Shown here: in pieces, positions 53,472 to 62,440 of the stretch
How the letters are laid out: each line of letters opens with the position of its first letter
How positions within the stretch are numbered: position 1 is the first letter of the stretch
From: an uncultured Ellagibacter sp.
Lineage (GTDB): Bacteria; Actinomycetota; Coriobacteriia; Coriobacteriales; Eggerthellaceae
Assembly (NCBI RefSeq): GCF_934643285.1
Contig: NZ_CAKUBT010000007.1
Location: 21,815-85,814 of the forward strand
DNA: 64,000 nt
Direction: 5' to 3'
Notes under the pieces: generated by a model
The model's input: only the letters and a program-made list of their open reading frames with translations
Databases searched by the model: none
What the model was told of the DNA's origin: nothing
Made by a program: the position numbers and the translations under genes

Positions 53472-55217
53472 GTGGCCAGAACCGCGTTGACATATCTTGC
53501 ACGCCCGAACGTGGCCTCGCTGGGATATGCGCTCTTCCTGGCGATCAATGCCGCGGGTGTTTGGGGCGGCGTGTTCCCGTTCCTTCCCTTGGATTTCCAA
53601 ACGCCGGAAATCATCTTCTGGTTCTTCCTCGCCCAGTCGCTCGTGTTCTCGCTGTGCTACTTCGCGAGTGCCGTGGGCGTGTACTTCCTGCCAGGGCCGA
53701 CGCGCCGGTTTCTCGTGAAGCTTGCCTGCATCCCCTACCTTCTGGGGTGGTGCTGCCTTATCGCCGCGATTTACTTCGACCGAGCCTCACTTCCGCTCGT
53801 CGTCGTTGGTGGTGCGTTTTTGGGACTCGGGTCGGCCGGCTTCTACATGCTGTGGCAGCGCCTGTTCGCAAGCTCTGACTCCGACCGCGGAAACCTCGAC
53901 CTCATCCGAGGAACGGCGTACGGCGCCATCATGTACTTCGGGCTCTACGCTATTCCCCATGCGGTGACCGCGTTTCTCATCCCGTTGATCTTCATGCCGT
54001 TGTTCGGCCTGGCCATCGTGTTGAAAAGCCGCGAGATAAACCTTGACCAGCCGATGTTCGAAGACGTGCCGCACGAGAACGCGGCGGTGTATCGCGCCGT
54101 GATTCGCGACTACTGGCGGAGCGCCCTCTGCGTCGGCGCCATCGGCTTCTGCACCGGCATCATGCGCGCGCTCGCAATCGGCGAGCCCCAAGTCGGGTCG
54201 CTCGTGAACATGCTTTCGATGGCCGCTTCGTTCGTCGGCGCCATCACCATGCTCGCGCTGTGGAAGGTGAAGAGCGTGCGGTTCAACGTCGTCGGGCTCT
54301 ACCGTGTGGCGTTCCCCTTCGTGATCACGTCGTTTCTGCTTCTGCCCTTCTCATCGCTTGAATACGCCCGATGGCAGGCCGCGATCCTCTACGCGGTCTA
54401 CAGCGTGGTCATCATGCTCATGATGATCCAATGCGCTCAGGCCTCGCGCGACCGCGGCATCAACCCGGTCTTTATCTACGGCTTCTTCGGCGGCATCGTG
54501 TATACCTTGCATGACGTGGGGTTTCTTGCGGGTACCTTCTCCGATCAAGTGCGCATTTTGGGCATCGACCCTTTGGCAACGACCGCGCTCATGTCGCTGT
54601 ACCTTCTGGGGTTCATGTTCTTCATCGGCCAAGGTGGCTTCAGGCGGGTCCTTCGACACGACCCGTCCGCCGAGAACATCGAGCTTATCATGCTCGACGG
54701 TCGCCCTCCCACGCGCGTGACGAGGAGCACCGCCAGCCAATTGCCTGCAGAAGGCGAGCACGAAACCGGCGCTGCGAGCGCACTTGAGGGCGATTTCCCT
54801 GCCGAGCCTCCGACCGACTTCCCAGAGAAGCCCGCGACCGTGGCTGAACCCATGCGCAACGAGAGGGAAGTGGACGGGCGAGACAGCGGTCAACCTGATG
54901 GAAGGAGGCGTAGCGGCAGCCCCGCTTTGCAGGCAGACGCCCCGCGCGGACGCGGCAGGCACAATTTCGAAGGCGACTTCGAGCTGACCGACCGCCTCTC
55001 CAAGCAGGCGCAGGTCCTTCGCGAGCAATACCGCCTGAGCGCGCGCGAGACGGAGGTCATGGAGTACATCGCACGCGGGTACACCGTCGCGCGCACCGCC
55101 GAGGAGCTCATCGTGTCGGAAAACACCATCCGCACGCACAGCAAGCGCATCTACGCGAAACTCGACGTGCACAAGAAGCAGGAGCTCATCGACATGCTCA
55201 AGGCCGTCGAACTATAA
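53472..55217 (+). CDS. Membrane-spanning LuxR-type transcriptional regulator (DmsABC locus)
   Basis: 581 residues from a GTG start with GAGGAGGAA just upstream. About twelve membrane helices to ~395, then a ~115-residue polar linker and a C-terminal LuxR helix-turn-helix: LSARETEVMEYIARGYTVAR (~522) and NTIRTHSKRIYAKLDVHKKQEL (split at 550-571). Same architecture as the 40447 protein but the membrane halves differ clearly. Divergent from the DmsA-like operon, which it probably controls. Confidence 0.9.
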   Translation: MARTALTYLARPNVASLGYALFLAINAAGVWGGVFPFLPLDFQTPEIIFWFFLAQSLVFSLCYFASAVGVYFLPGPTRRFLVKLACIPYLLGWCCLIAAIYFDRASLPLVVVGGAFLGLGSAGFYMLWQRLFASSDSDRGNLDLIRGTAYGAIMYFGLYAIPHAVTAFLIPLIFMPLFGLAIVLKSREINLDQPMFEDVPHENAAVYRAVIRDYWRSALCVGAIGFCTGIMRALAIGEPQVGSLVNMLSMAASFVGAITMLALWKVKSVRFNVVGLYRVAFPFVITSFLLLPFSSLEYARWQAAILYAVYSVVIMLMMIQCAQASRDRGINPVFIYGFFGGIVYTLHDVGFLAGTFSDQVRILGIDPLATTALMSLYLLGFMFFIGQGGFRRVLRHDPSAENIELIMLDGRPPTRVTRSTASQLPAEGEHETGAASALEGDFPAEPPTDFPEKPATVAEPMRNEREVDGRDSGQPDGRRRSGSPALQADAPRGRGRHNFEGDFELTDRLSKQAQVLREQYRLSARETEVMEYIARGYTVARTAEELIVSENTIRTHSKRIYAKLDVHKKQELIDMLKAVEL

Positions 55218-55274
55218 GCGCGCGCAGCTTTCCCAAAGTCGCCGTTTGCAGCCGTCTTCAGCAGCCAGCCGCAC

Positions 55275-55931
55275 CTACCCCGTGACGTCACCCGATTGGT
55301 CGAGCGGGATCGGCTCGCCCACATACGTCGAGGGCACATCAAAGAGCGCCTTGAAGAAATCCTTCGTGCGCGCAGGAATCTCACGCACATCGTACCAGGT
55401 CTGCTTGCCGTAGCTGCGATAGTCGCTCGCCACGCCGATCGCATCGACTCCCAGGGCGTGCGCCGAGTAAAGCGCGCGGTAGAGATGGTAGGTCTGCGTG
55501 GCGACCACAACACGCGAGCAGCCGAACACATTTTTCGCGCGATACATACTCTCGTAGGTGGAAAAACCCGCGTGGTCGCAGAAGATGTCCTCGGAAGGCA
55601 CGCCTTGCGAAATCGCATAGTGCTTCATTGCCGCGCACTCGTTGTAGTGCTCGGTGCTGTTGTCGCCCGACATGATGATCTTGGGCGCGGCCCCCGCCTT
55701 GTAGAGCGCGATGCCGCAATCGAGGCGGTCCTGCAGAATCGTCGACGGCGTGCCATCGGCGAACACCGACGCGCCGAGCACGACGATCGCATCGGCCTGA
55801 TAACCCGAGGCCTCGTCGACGCTCACGATATCGTCTTTCGTCGTGAGGACCACCAGCGCATTCGTCGCGCCGACGACGATCGCCACGGCGGCAATGCAGG
55901 TGCACAGTATTTTCAACAACGCCTTAATCAT
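55275..55931 (-). CDS. SanA/YdcF-type DUF218 membrane protein
   Basis: 218 residues from the ATG at 55931. One N-terminal membrane helix, then a DUF218 domain: ADAIVVLGASVFADGTPSTIL, RLDCGIALYKAGAAPKIIMSGDN, EDIFCDHAGFSTYES and VVVATQTYHLYRALYSA. SanA of E. coli contributes to vancomycin tolerance and envelope integrity; the chemistry of the family is not established. It is convergent with the LuxR-type gene and downstream of leuS. Confidence 0.88.
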   Translation of the reverse strand: MIKALLKILCTCIAAVAIVVGATNALVVLTTKDDIVSVDEASGYQADAIVVLGASVFADGTPSTILQDRLDCGIALYKAGAAPKIIMSGDNSTEHYNECAAMKHYAISQGVPSEDIFCDHAGFSTYESMYRAKNVFGCSRVVVATQTYHLYRALYSAHALGVDAIGVASDYRSYGKQTWYDVREIPARTKDFFKALFDVPSTYVGEPIPLDQSGDVTG

Positions 55932-55976
55932 GCAGCTATCACTTCGATGCCTTCCAAACTGCGAGAGGACAAAGAA

Positions 55977-56002
55977 GGGTCGGCAGCTGAAACTGCCGAC
56001 CC
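55977..56002 (-). terminator. Terminator of leuS
   Basis: Perfect 10-bp arms GGGTCGGCAG/CTGCCGACCC with a 6-nt loop, then TTCTTTG on the minus strand, 89 bp past leuS. It also lies just upstream of the DUF218 gene start. Confidence 0.8.
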
Positions 56003-56090
56003 CCGATTTCCCATTCGATCCGCCGCCTAGCAAGTGATCAGCGGAGCTTGTCAACGAAACGATTGTAACGCGACAATCCTCTTTTGAGGT

Positions 56091-58646
56091 TTATTTCGCG
56101 ACGATGTTCACCAAACGTCCCTTGACGACGACGACCTTCTTCACGTCCTTGCCCTCGATGGCCTGGGAGACAGCTTCGAGCGCCTGGGCCTTCACGTCTT
56201 CCTCCGCGGCGTCGGCAGCGACCGTAATCTTCGCCTTCACCTTGCCGTTCACCTGCACCGCGAGCTCCACCTCGTCGGCCTTCGCCTTCTCGGGGTCGAA
56301 CTCAGGCCACGGCTCGACGTGCACGCTGCCCTCATGGCCGAGCACCGTGTGCCACAGCTCCTCGGACCAATGCGGGCAGATCGGCGAGAGCAGCTTCACG
56401 AGCACCTCGGCGATATCGGCCGAAAGTGCCTTGAACTCGGCGTTTGCCGCGCGCTCCTCGGCGGATGCCGCATGCAGGAAATCGCCCGTCGCGTTCGCGA
56501 GCTCCATGATGGCAGCGATAGCGGTGTTGAAGTTGTTGCGGTCGAAGTCCTCGACCACCTTGCCGCACACGCGATGACGCTCGCGCACGAGCACCTTCGC
56601 GGCTTCAGCGGCGGTCAGCTTGCCGCCTTCCTGGTAGAGCGTGTCTTCCCCCGCGACGCCGGCCAAGTCGCCGACCATGCGCCACACGCGGTTCAGGAAC
56701 TTGTACATGCCCGCAAGGCCGTCCTCGTTCCACTGCAGCTCCTTGTCGGGCGGGGCCATGAACAGGATGTACGCACGCACGGCATCGGCGCCGTAACCTG
56801 CGATCATGTCCTCGGGCGAAATCACGTTGCCCTTCGACTTACTCATGACGTCGCCGTGCTCGTCGAGCACCATGCCCTGGCACAGCAGGTTCTTGAAAGG
56901 CTCGTCGAAGTCGACCATGCCCATATCGCGCAGCACCTTCGTGAAGAAGCGGCTGTAGAGCAGATGCAGAATCGCGTGCTCGATGCCGCCGATATACTGG
57001 TCGACGGGCATCCAGCGGTTCGCCTTCTCGGGGGCGAAGGGCAACTCGGTGTTGTGCGGATCGGTGTAGCGCAGGTAATACCAGCTCGAGCACGTGAACG
57101 TGTCCATCGTGTCCGTCTCGCGGCGCGCAGGGCCACCGCACTTCGGGCACGTGCATTTCGCGAACTCCTCATGCGTGGCGAGCGTCTCACCTGCGGAAAG
57201 ATCGATATCCTTCGGGAGCGTGACGGGCAGGTCCTCTTCGGGAACCGGCACGAGTCCGCACGTGTCGCAGTAGATGGCGGGAATGGGGTTTCCCCAGTAA
57301 CGCTGGCGGGAGATGAGCCAGTCGCGCAGGCGGAACTGCACCGATTTTTTCCCCTTGCCCGCGGCCTCCAAGTCGCCGATGATCGCGTCGACGGCGGGCG
57401 AATGCTTGCCGCCGACCATGCCGGTGTACTTGCCAGACTGCACGAGCTTACCCTCGGCCTCGTAGGATTTCTCCCAGTCGACCGTGGTGACGACGCGATT
57501 CTGCTCGTCTTTGAGCTGCGGATAGAGCGCATCGTCCTCGCCCAAGATGATGGGGATGATGGGCAGGTCGTACTTGCGGGCGAACTCGAAGTCGCGCTGG
57601 TCGCCGCACGGGACGGCCATGACCGCGCCGGTGCCATAGTCGGCCACGATGTAGTCGGCGACCCACACGGGGACCTTCTCGCCGTTCACGGGGTTCACGA
57701 CGTAGCGGCCGGTGAACGCGCCGTGCTTCTCGCGGTCGCCCTGGGCGCGCTCGACGGCGCTCACCTTGGAGGCAGCCTCCACGAGCGCCATGACCTCGGC
57801 CTCGTATTCGGTGCCGGCGACGAGCTCGGGCACAAGCTTGCTCTCGGGAGCGAGCAGGAAGAAGCTGCATCCGAAGAGCGTGTCGGGACGCGTCGTGAAC
57901 ACGGTGATCGTCTGGCCATCGTCTTTGCCCTCGGCGGGAAGAAGCTCGAAGTCGACCTCGGCGCCTTCCGAACGACCGATCCAGTTGGACTGCATCTGCT
58001 TCACGCGCTCGGGCCAGCCGTCGAGCTGGTCGAGGTCATCGAGCAGCTCCTGCGCGTAGTCGGTGATCTTGAAGTACCACTGCGTGAGGTCGCGCTTCTC
58101 GACAGCGCCGTGGCAGCGCCAGCATTCACCTTCCGTGACCTGCTCGTTTGCGAGAACAGTCTTGCAGTTGGGGCACCAGTTCACCGGGGACTCGCGGCGC
58201 TCGACAAGCCCGCGCTTCCAGAACTGCAGGAAGATCCACTGGCCCCAACGATAGTACTCGGGGTCGCACGCAACGACCGTGCGGTCCCAATCGTAGGACA
58301 GGCCCATGCGCTTGAAGGACGCCTTCTGCGTCTCGATGTTCGCATACGTCCATTTTGCGGGGTGGCTGTGGTGCTTGATGGCGGCGTTCTCGGCCGGCAG
58401 ACCAAAAGCGTCCCAGCCCATGGGATGAAGCACGTCGAAGCCGCGCATCTTCGAGTAGCGGGCGATCACGTCGCCGATCGTGTAGTTGCGCACGTGCCCC
58501 ATGTGGATGTCGCCTGAAGGATAGGGGAACATCTCGAGCACATACTTTTTGGGCTTCGACTCGTCTTCTCGAACGGTATTCAGACCTGATTCGTCCCACG
58601 CCTTCTGCCAACGCGGTTCGATCTCATGCGGGTTGTAAGCTTTCAT
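56091..58646 (-). CDS. leuS: Leucyl-tRNA synthetase
   Basis: 851 residues, standard bacterial length. HIGH region YPSGDIHMGHVRNY (about 42-55), zinc-binding Cys (NWCPNCKTVL, ECWRCH), editing domain (TVFTTRPDTLFG), KMSKS loop DVMSKSKGNVI (~610-620) and the tRNA-binding C-terminal domain. It charges tRNA-Leu. Single gene with its own terminator. Confidence 0.98.
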   Translation of the reverse strand: MKAYNPHEIEPRWQKAWDESGLNTVREDESKPKKYVLEMFPYPSGDIHMGHVRNYTIGDVIARYSKMRGFDVLHPMGWDAFGLPAENAAIKHHSHPAKWTYANIETQKASFKRMGLSYDWDRTVVACDPEYYRWGQWIFLQFWKRGLVERRESPVNWCPNCKTVLANEQVTEGECWRCHGAVEKRDLTQWYFKITDYAQELLDDLDQLDGWPERVKQMQSNWIGRSEGAEVDFELLPAEGKDDGQTITVFTTRPDTLFGCSFFLLAPESKLVPELVAGTEYEAEVMALVEAASKVSAVERAQGDREKHGAFTGRYVVNPVNGEKVPVWVADYIVADYGTGAVMAVPCGDQRDFEFARKYDLPIIPIILGEDDALYPQLKDEQNRVVTTVDWEKSYEAEGKLVQSGKYTGMVGGKHSPAVDAIIGDLEAAGKGKKSVQFRLRDWLISRQRYWGNPIPAIYCDTCGLVPVPEEDLPVTLPKDIDLSAGETLATHEEFAKCTCPKCGGPARRETDTMDTFTCSSWYYLRYTDPHNTELPFAPEKANRWMPVDQYIGGIEHAILHLLYSRFFTKVLRDMGMVDFDEPFKNLLCQGMVLDEHGDVMSKSKGNVISPEDMIAGYGADAVRAYILFMAPPDKELQWNEDGLAGMYKFLNRVWRMVGDLAGVAGEDTLYQEGGKLTAAEAAKVLVRERHRVCGKVVEDFDRNNFNTAIAAIMELANATGDFLHAASAEERAANAEFKALSADIAEVLVKLLSPICPHWSEELWHTVLGHEGSVHVEPWPEFDPEKAKADEVELAVQVNGKVKAKITVAADAAEEDVKAQALEAVSQAIEGKDVKKVVVVKGRLVNIVAK

Positions 58647-58724
58647 GGTTGCTGCCTTCTCGTTTTCATTCTCGCTGGGTAAAAACGCGACTATATATTG
58701 TAGCGCATCCAGAGCGCTCGCCGG

Positions 58725-59726
58725 CTACGTTTGCGCCGCTAGGTCGACCATTACCGACATGCGGAACCCACCCTTGGAGCGTTCGAGGGAAACCGCCCCG
58801 TCGTAGCGCTGCACGATTGTATCGATGACGGACAGTCCCCAACCGTGCTCAGCGAGGGAGCCGCCGCTCGTCTGCTCTTCGGCGAACCGGATTCTGTCGA
58901 GAATTCCGCGGCGCGTCATCTCGCGACCCTCGTCCCCTTCCGACGCCGACTTGCTGTTGCGCATATCGAGCACAAGGTACGAGCCTTTGACGGAAGCCCT
59001 GAAAACCACGAAGCGCTTGCCGCGATCAACATCTTCACAGGCGTTGAGCGCGTTGTCGAGCATATTCGACACGAGGGCGCACAGCTCGGAGTTGGAAATC
59101 GACAGCTCGGCAGGAACCTTCAGCGAGCACTCCATGTTAACGCCCTTCGCCTTGAACTCCCGCATCTTGAGCGACATCAGCGCATCGAGGGCGACATGGT
59201 CGCACACGCGCAGCGATTTCCTGCTCGCAAGCACGATGATCTCGTCCACGCGCTGTCCACTTGAAGCGACTTCTCCTCGGGAAAGCTGCGCATCGAGCTC
59301 GTGGAGCTGCTCGGCGATCTTCCTGCGGATGTCGCGCGCCTCGTTTTCCACGGAGACAAGCCCACGAGCGCCCATGCGTTCGGCGTCGATCTGAGCCTCG
59401 AGCAGGCGTGCCTTTTCTCTGAGGGCGTCCGCGTACTCGGCCTTCCCCAGCGCTGTGAACAGCAGCGAATCGAGCGGGATACAGGCCACACCCAGCGCAA
59501 ACGTCAAGAAAAGCATCGTCGGCTCTAGGTGGAGAAGCATCGTCGACGCCGCGATTCCCGCCACGCAGACGATCTGGCTTGCGGGGAACAGCATGCAGGA
59601 CAACAGGTAGCGAGGCGACGCGCGGGTCAGTCGGCGGCACAGGATGGCGGCCTTCACCGTCATCGCGACCAGCACGGCGACGGTAAGCGAAAGGGATATC
59701 ACGAAGAGCACGTCCATAGCCTTCAC
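58725..59726 (-). CDS. GHKL histidine-kinase ATPase half without phospho-acceptor His
   Basis: 333 residues from a GTG at 59726; the ATG at 59717 is as likely. Three or four membrane helices (to ~92), a coiled coil (~95-150), then an AgrC/CitA-type HATPase: N-box SNMLDNALNACE (220-231), G box HGWGLSVIDTIV (294-305). At the H-box the usual R-H-D reads A-R-D (R131-D132, in RDIRRKIAEQLHEL), so the phospho-acceptor His appears to be replaced by Arg. It is 6 bp after a gene that has the His but no ATPase domain. Confidence 0.85.
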   Translation of the reverse strand: MKAMDVLFVISLSLTVAVLVAMTVKAAILCRRLTRASPRYLLSCMLFPASQIVCVAGIAASTMLLHLEPTMLFLTFALGVACIPLDSLLFTALGKAEYADALREKARLLEAQIDAERMGARGLVSVENEARDIRRKIAEQLHELDAQLSRGEVASSGQRVDEIIVLASRKSLRVCDHVALDALMSLKMREFKAKGVNMECSLKVPAELSISNSELCALVSNMLDNALNACEDVDRGKRFVVFRASVKGSYLVLDMRNSKSASEGDEGREMTRRGILDRIRFAEEQTSGGSLAEHGWGLSVIDTIVQRYDGAVSLERSKGGFRMSVMVDLAAQT

Positions 59727-59732
59727 CTGACC

Positions 59733-60725
59733 CTACGCCCTATCGCTCGACAATGCAGCGGGTTCGCAAAGCGGCGATGCGGCAGAAAGGGCGGCCTTGG
59801 AGCGAAGGACCACCGAGGCATCTCGGGCGTCCATGCTCTCGATTTCCCCTAGAAGGTCGCGAACATGCTCGCGGGCAGCGTCGAATTCCCCACGCGAGGC
59901 GAGCATCTCGATAATCTGCAGATGATTGCGCAGGTCATGGCGGAGTTGAGCGGAATTCTCGAGAAGGGTGGAAAGATCGTCGAACAACTGCAACTCATCG
60001 TTGAGCTGATGCTCGAGGGCCTCGATGCGCAGAGCTTCGAACCGTTCGAGCACGAAATCGTCGATTGCACGGAACAGGGCGAGGTCGGACACGAGAAAGA
60101 AGACGCCCATGAGCAGGACACTCACAACAAGCAGCGGACTCCACACGGCGGCCGTCCCTATCCCGATGAGCGCAATCAGCAAGAAGGGAACTTGGAGCAG
60201 GGGAAACCATATAAAATACTTCGTTCCCCCACCAGTATACCGCTTCACCTCGGGGGTCAACCATTGGCTTTGAGCGCGACGAAGCATCACGAACAGTACA
60301 TCGAGCAGAATCAGATGGAGGCCGGACGCCACCGCATAGCTGGCAAGTCGCATGTATTTCTCCTGGTAGCTGAAAGGATCGTCGACAACGAGCATCCAAA
60401 GGAGAAGGCATGCAAGGTAAGCGATGATAGCAGCGACGATCGACGATGCGACGACAATCGCGCGATGCAATGGACGATCGCGTGCGAAAAGCGCAGGGGC
60501 CGCGCAGAGCAGTATCTGCACCATAGCGAAAAAAGGCATGCTAAACCGCGACGAGAGGGGGTCAACCACTAAAGCGAAGACCGAATATGCGGTCATGAAG
60601 AGAGCTGGGCGCGGAATATCCAGAAGTCGAGTCATCGCGTAGCCGTACAAGATCTGAATCGGTACAGCCCCTACTAATTCGACGATAATGTTTTCCCAGG
60701 TCATGCCAAATGCCAGAACCTCCAT
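59733..60725 (-). CDS. Sensor/H-box half of a histidine kinase without ATPase domain
   Basis: 330 residues. Six or seven membrane helices (to ~215), a helical linker (~220-255) and a perfect H-box QLRHDLRNHLQIIEML with His263. The protein stops ~65 residues later, before any N or G box, so it cannot bind ATP as a GHKL kinase. The start is uncertain (ATG at 60725 lacks a clear RBS; ATG at 60704 has GGAGG but far upstream). Located between the LytTR regulator and the ATPase-half gene, one operon. Confidence 0.82.
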   Translation of the reverse strand: MEVLAFGMTWENIIVELVGAVPIQILYGYAMTRLLDIPRPALFMTAYSVFALVVDPLSSRFSMPFFAMVQILLCAAPALFARDRPLHRAIVVASSIVAAIIAYLACLLLWMLVVDDPFSYQEKYMRLASYAVASGLHLILLDVLFVMLRRAQSQWLTPEVKRYTGGGTKYFIWFPLLQVPFLLIALIGIGTAAVWSPLLVVSVLLMGVFFLVSDLALFRAIDDFVLERFEALRIEALEHQLNDELQLFDDLSTLLENSAQLRHDLRNHLQIIEMLASRGEFDAAREHVRDLLGEIESMDARDASVVLRSKAALSAASPLCEPAALSSDRA

Positions 60726-60729
60726 TTTG

Positions 60730-61515
60730 CTATGCTCGCGCTTTCAGGTAATCGAGCAGCGCCTCTTTCACCTCGTGGCGCCGTTTCTGGCTCATAGGAA
60801 CGCGCGAGCCGGATTTCGCAAGAATGTCGTCTTTGCCGATTTCCACAATGTCGGCAAGATTCACCACGAAGCTCTTATGGCACCGCACGAATCCTTCGGG
60901 CAGCATGGCCTGAGCATCTGCGAGCGAGCAGTACACTTCCATAACACCGCCGTCGGTGTGCAACCGCAGCTTGCGGCGCTCGCTTTCCAGATACTCGATG
61001 CGGTCGGCGTCGACTACGATCGTCCGACCGCGCACATTGAATGTGAGCGCGCAGGGGAACGATTTCGGGGGGACATCGGCACGCGCGCCCTGACTCACCT
61101 GTTCGGTCTGCCCATCCTGCACATTTTGACCCGCAAGATTCTCCTGCGCCTTTTTCAGGGCGTCGTCGAGGGCGCTTTGCCTGATGGGCTTAACCAGGAA
61201 ATACACGTGTTGCGTTTCATAGACGGGCGTACAGTACTCGATGTAACCAGTTGCGTAGATGACCTGGGTTTTCGAGCCCGCCGGAAACAGGTCACGCACC
61301 ATGGAGATGCCGTCTGCGGCGTCAGTCCCCAAGTTGATATCGGTGATGAGAATGTCGATTGCGCGGCCTTCGGAGACGAAGGACTCGAGTTCGGCGCGGG
61401 AAGCCATCTCGTGTATGATCAAACCCTCCGAGAAAGGCGAAGCCGCAACCCTGTCGATGAGCGCCGCCGCGCACTCTGCGTTGTCTTCGACTATGCAAAC
61501 CGTGTAGGAAGGCAT
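60730..61515 (-). CDS. LytTR-family response regulator
   Basis: 261 residues from the ATG at 61515. Receiver domain with acidic pocket E10/D11, phospho-acceptor D59 in ILITDINLG, and Lys in YFLVKPI (~114). A linker leads to a LytTR DNA-binding domain (NVRGRTIVVDADRIEYLESERR, CHKSFVVNLADIVEI). LytTR regulators usually pair with AgrC/LytS-type kinases; the two half-kinases downstream are the obvious partners. No AgrD-like peptide gene was seen next to it. Confidence 0.93.
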   Translation of the reverse strand: MPSYTVCIVEDNAECAAALIDRVAASPFSEGLIIHEMASRAELESFVSEGRAIDILITDINLGTDAADGISMVRDLFPAGSKTQVIYATGYIEYCTPVYETQHVYFLVKPIRQSALDDALKKAQENLAGQNVQDGQTEQVSQGARADVPPKSFPCALTFNVRGRTIVVDADRIEYLESERRKLRLHTDGGVMEVYCSLADAQAMLPEGFVRCHKSFVVNLADIVEIGKDDILAKSGSRVPMSQKRRHEVKEALLDYLKARA

Positions 61516-61621
61516 GTTTGCAAACCTACTTTCGCTCGCTTTCCCCTGAATGATATCGAGTATACCCGAAAGGTCCGAGTTTGGCGCGCCGCCGCGAGAA
61601 GCATGAGGGGGACAATTTGAG

Positions 61622-61702
61622 GGGCTCTTCGGCAACGCCCAGTCGCTCAAACAGTCCTCGCTGCGCTGCGGAACTCGCTTTGTGGACGCCGCCGAAGAGC
61701 CC
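61622..61702. repeat. Inverted repeat in the ysxC upstream region
   Basis: Perfect 12-bp arms GGGCTCTTCGGC (61622-61633) and GCCGAAGAGCCC (61691-61702) enclose a GC-rich 57-bp segment. It lies in the 262-bp gene-free stretch between the response-regulator gene and ysxC. It could be a structured RNA, a processing site or a dispersed repeat. Confidence 0.6.
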
Positions 61703-61777
61703 TCGGTCGGGTCGCGAGATCAAGGCGCGGCCGCTTTCTGATACCATGAGTGCATACGCGTAAAGAGAGGCATCCCC

Positions 61778-62365
61778 ATGAATTATCACATCGCATCGTT
61801 CAAGGCAGCTTACGGCACCTCGTCGCAGATTCCCGAGTCGACCCGCCCCGAAGTCTCGTTCGCCGGGCGCTCGAACGTGGGGAAATCATCCCTTTTGAAC
61901 AAGCTCATGTACCGAAAGGGCCTGGCCAAGGTGTCGCAAACGCCAGGCAAGACCGCCACGATCAACTTCTACGACGTCGACGGCACCGATTTCGTCGACC
62001 TGCCCGGATACGGCTACGCAAAGGTAGCGAAGTCGGAGAAGGGCCGCTGGTCGGAGCTGATCGAGGGCTACTTCAACCAAGACCGACGCTTCGCCTTGGT
62101 TGTGTCGCTTGTCGACATCCGCCACGATCCCTCGGCGCTCGACATGCACATGGCGAAGTTCCTCTGGGAAAACGACTTTCCCTTCGCGATCGCCCTCACG
62201 AAAGCTGACAAGCTCTCGAAACAAGCGGCAGGGAAACAGGCGTCTGCTATCCGCAAGAAGCTCGATTTGCCGAAGGATATCCCCTTCGTGGTAACGTCTT
62301 CCTCAAACGGCACAGGCATCGATGAGCTGCGACGCCTGATCGATTCCTACGTCTCCGAAGCTTAG
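61778..62365 (+). CDS. ysxC: Ribosome-biogenesis GTPase YsxC/EngB
   Basis: 195 residues, usual length. G1 GRSNVGKS (30-37), G3 DLPGYGYAKV (74-83), G4 TKADK near 150, G5 TSSS near 176. This GTPase helps assemble the large ribosomal subunit. AGAGAGG precedes the ATG. Confidence 0.96.
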   Translation: MNYHIASFKAAYGTSSQIPESTRPEVSFAGRSNVGKSSLLNKLMYRKGLAKVSQTPGKTATINFYDVDGTDFVDLPGYGYAKVAKSEKGRWSELIEGYFNQDRRFALVVSLVDIRHDPSALDMHMAKFLWENDFPFAIALTKADKLSKQAAGKQASAIRKKLDLPKDIPFVVTSSSNGTGIDELRRLIDSYVSEA

Positions 62366-62440
62366 TCACCAAGGACACAACAAAGATTACGTGAGCGGAC
62401 GACCGCGGAGGGTTGCCGCGCTTTTGGGAGGAAACGCCGC

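Noticed and set aside
56319..58517. 732-codon open frame on the plus strand
   Set aside because: Antisense shadow of leuS.
61526..61789. 87-codon frame upstream of the LytTR gene as an AgrD-like peptide gene
   Set aside because: It runs through the inverted repeat and the ysxC start region, lacks an RBS and has no AgrD-type motif.
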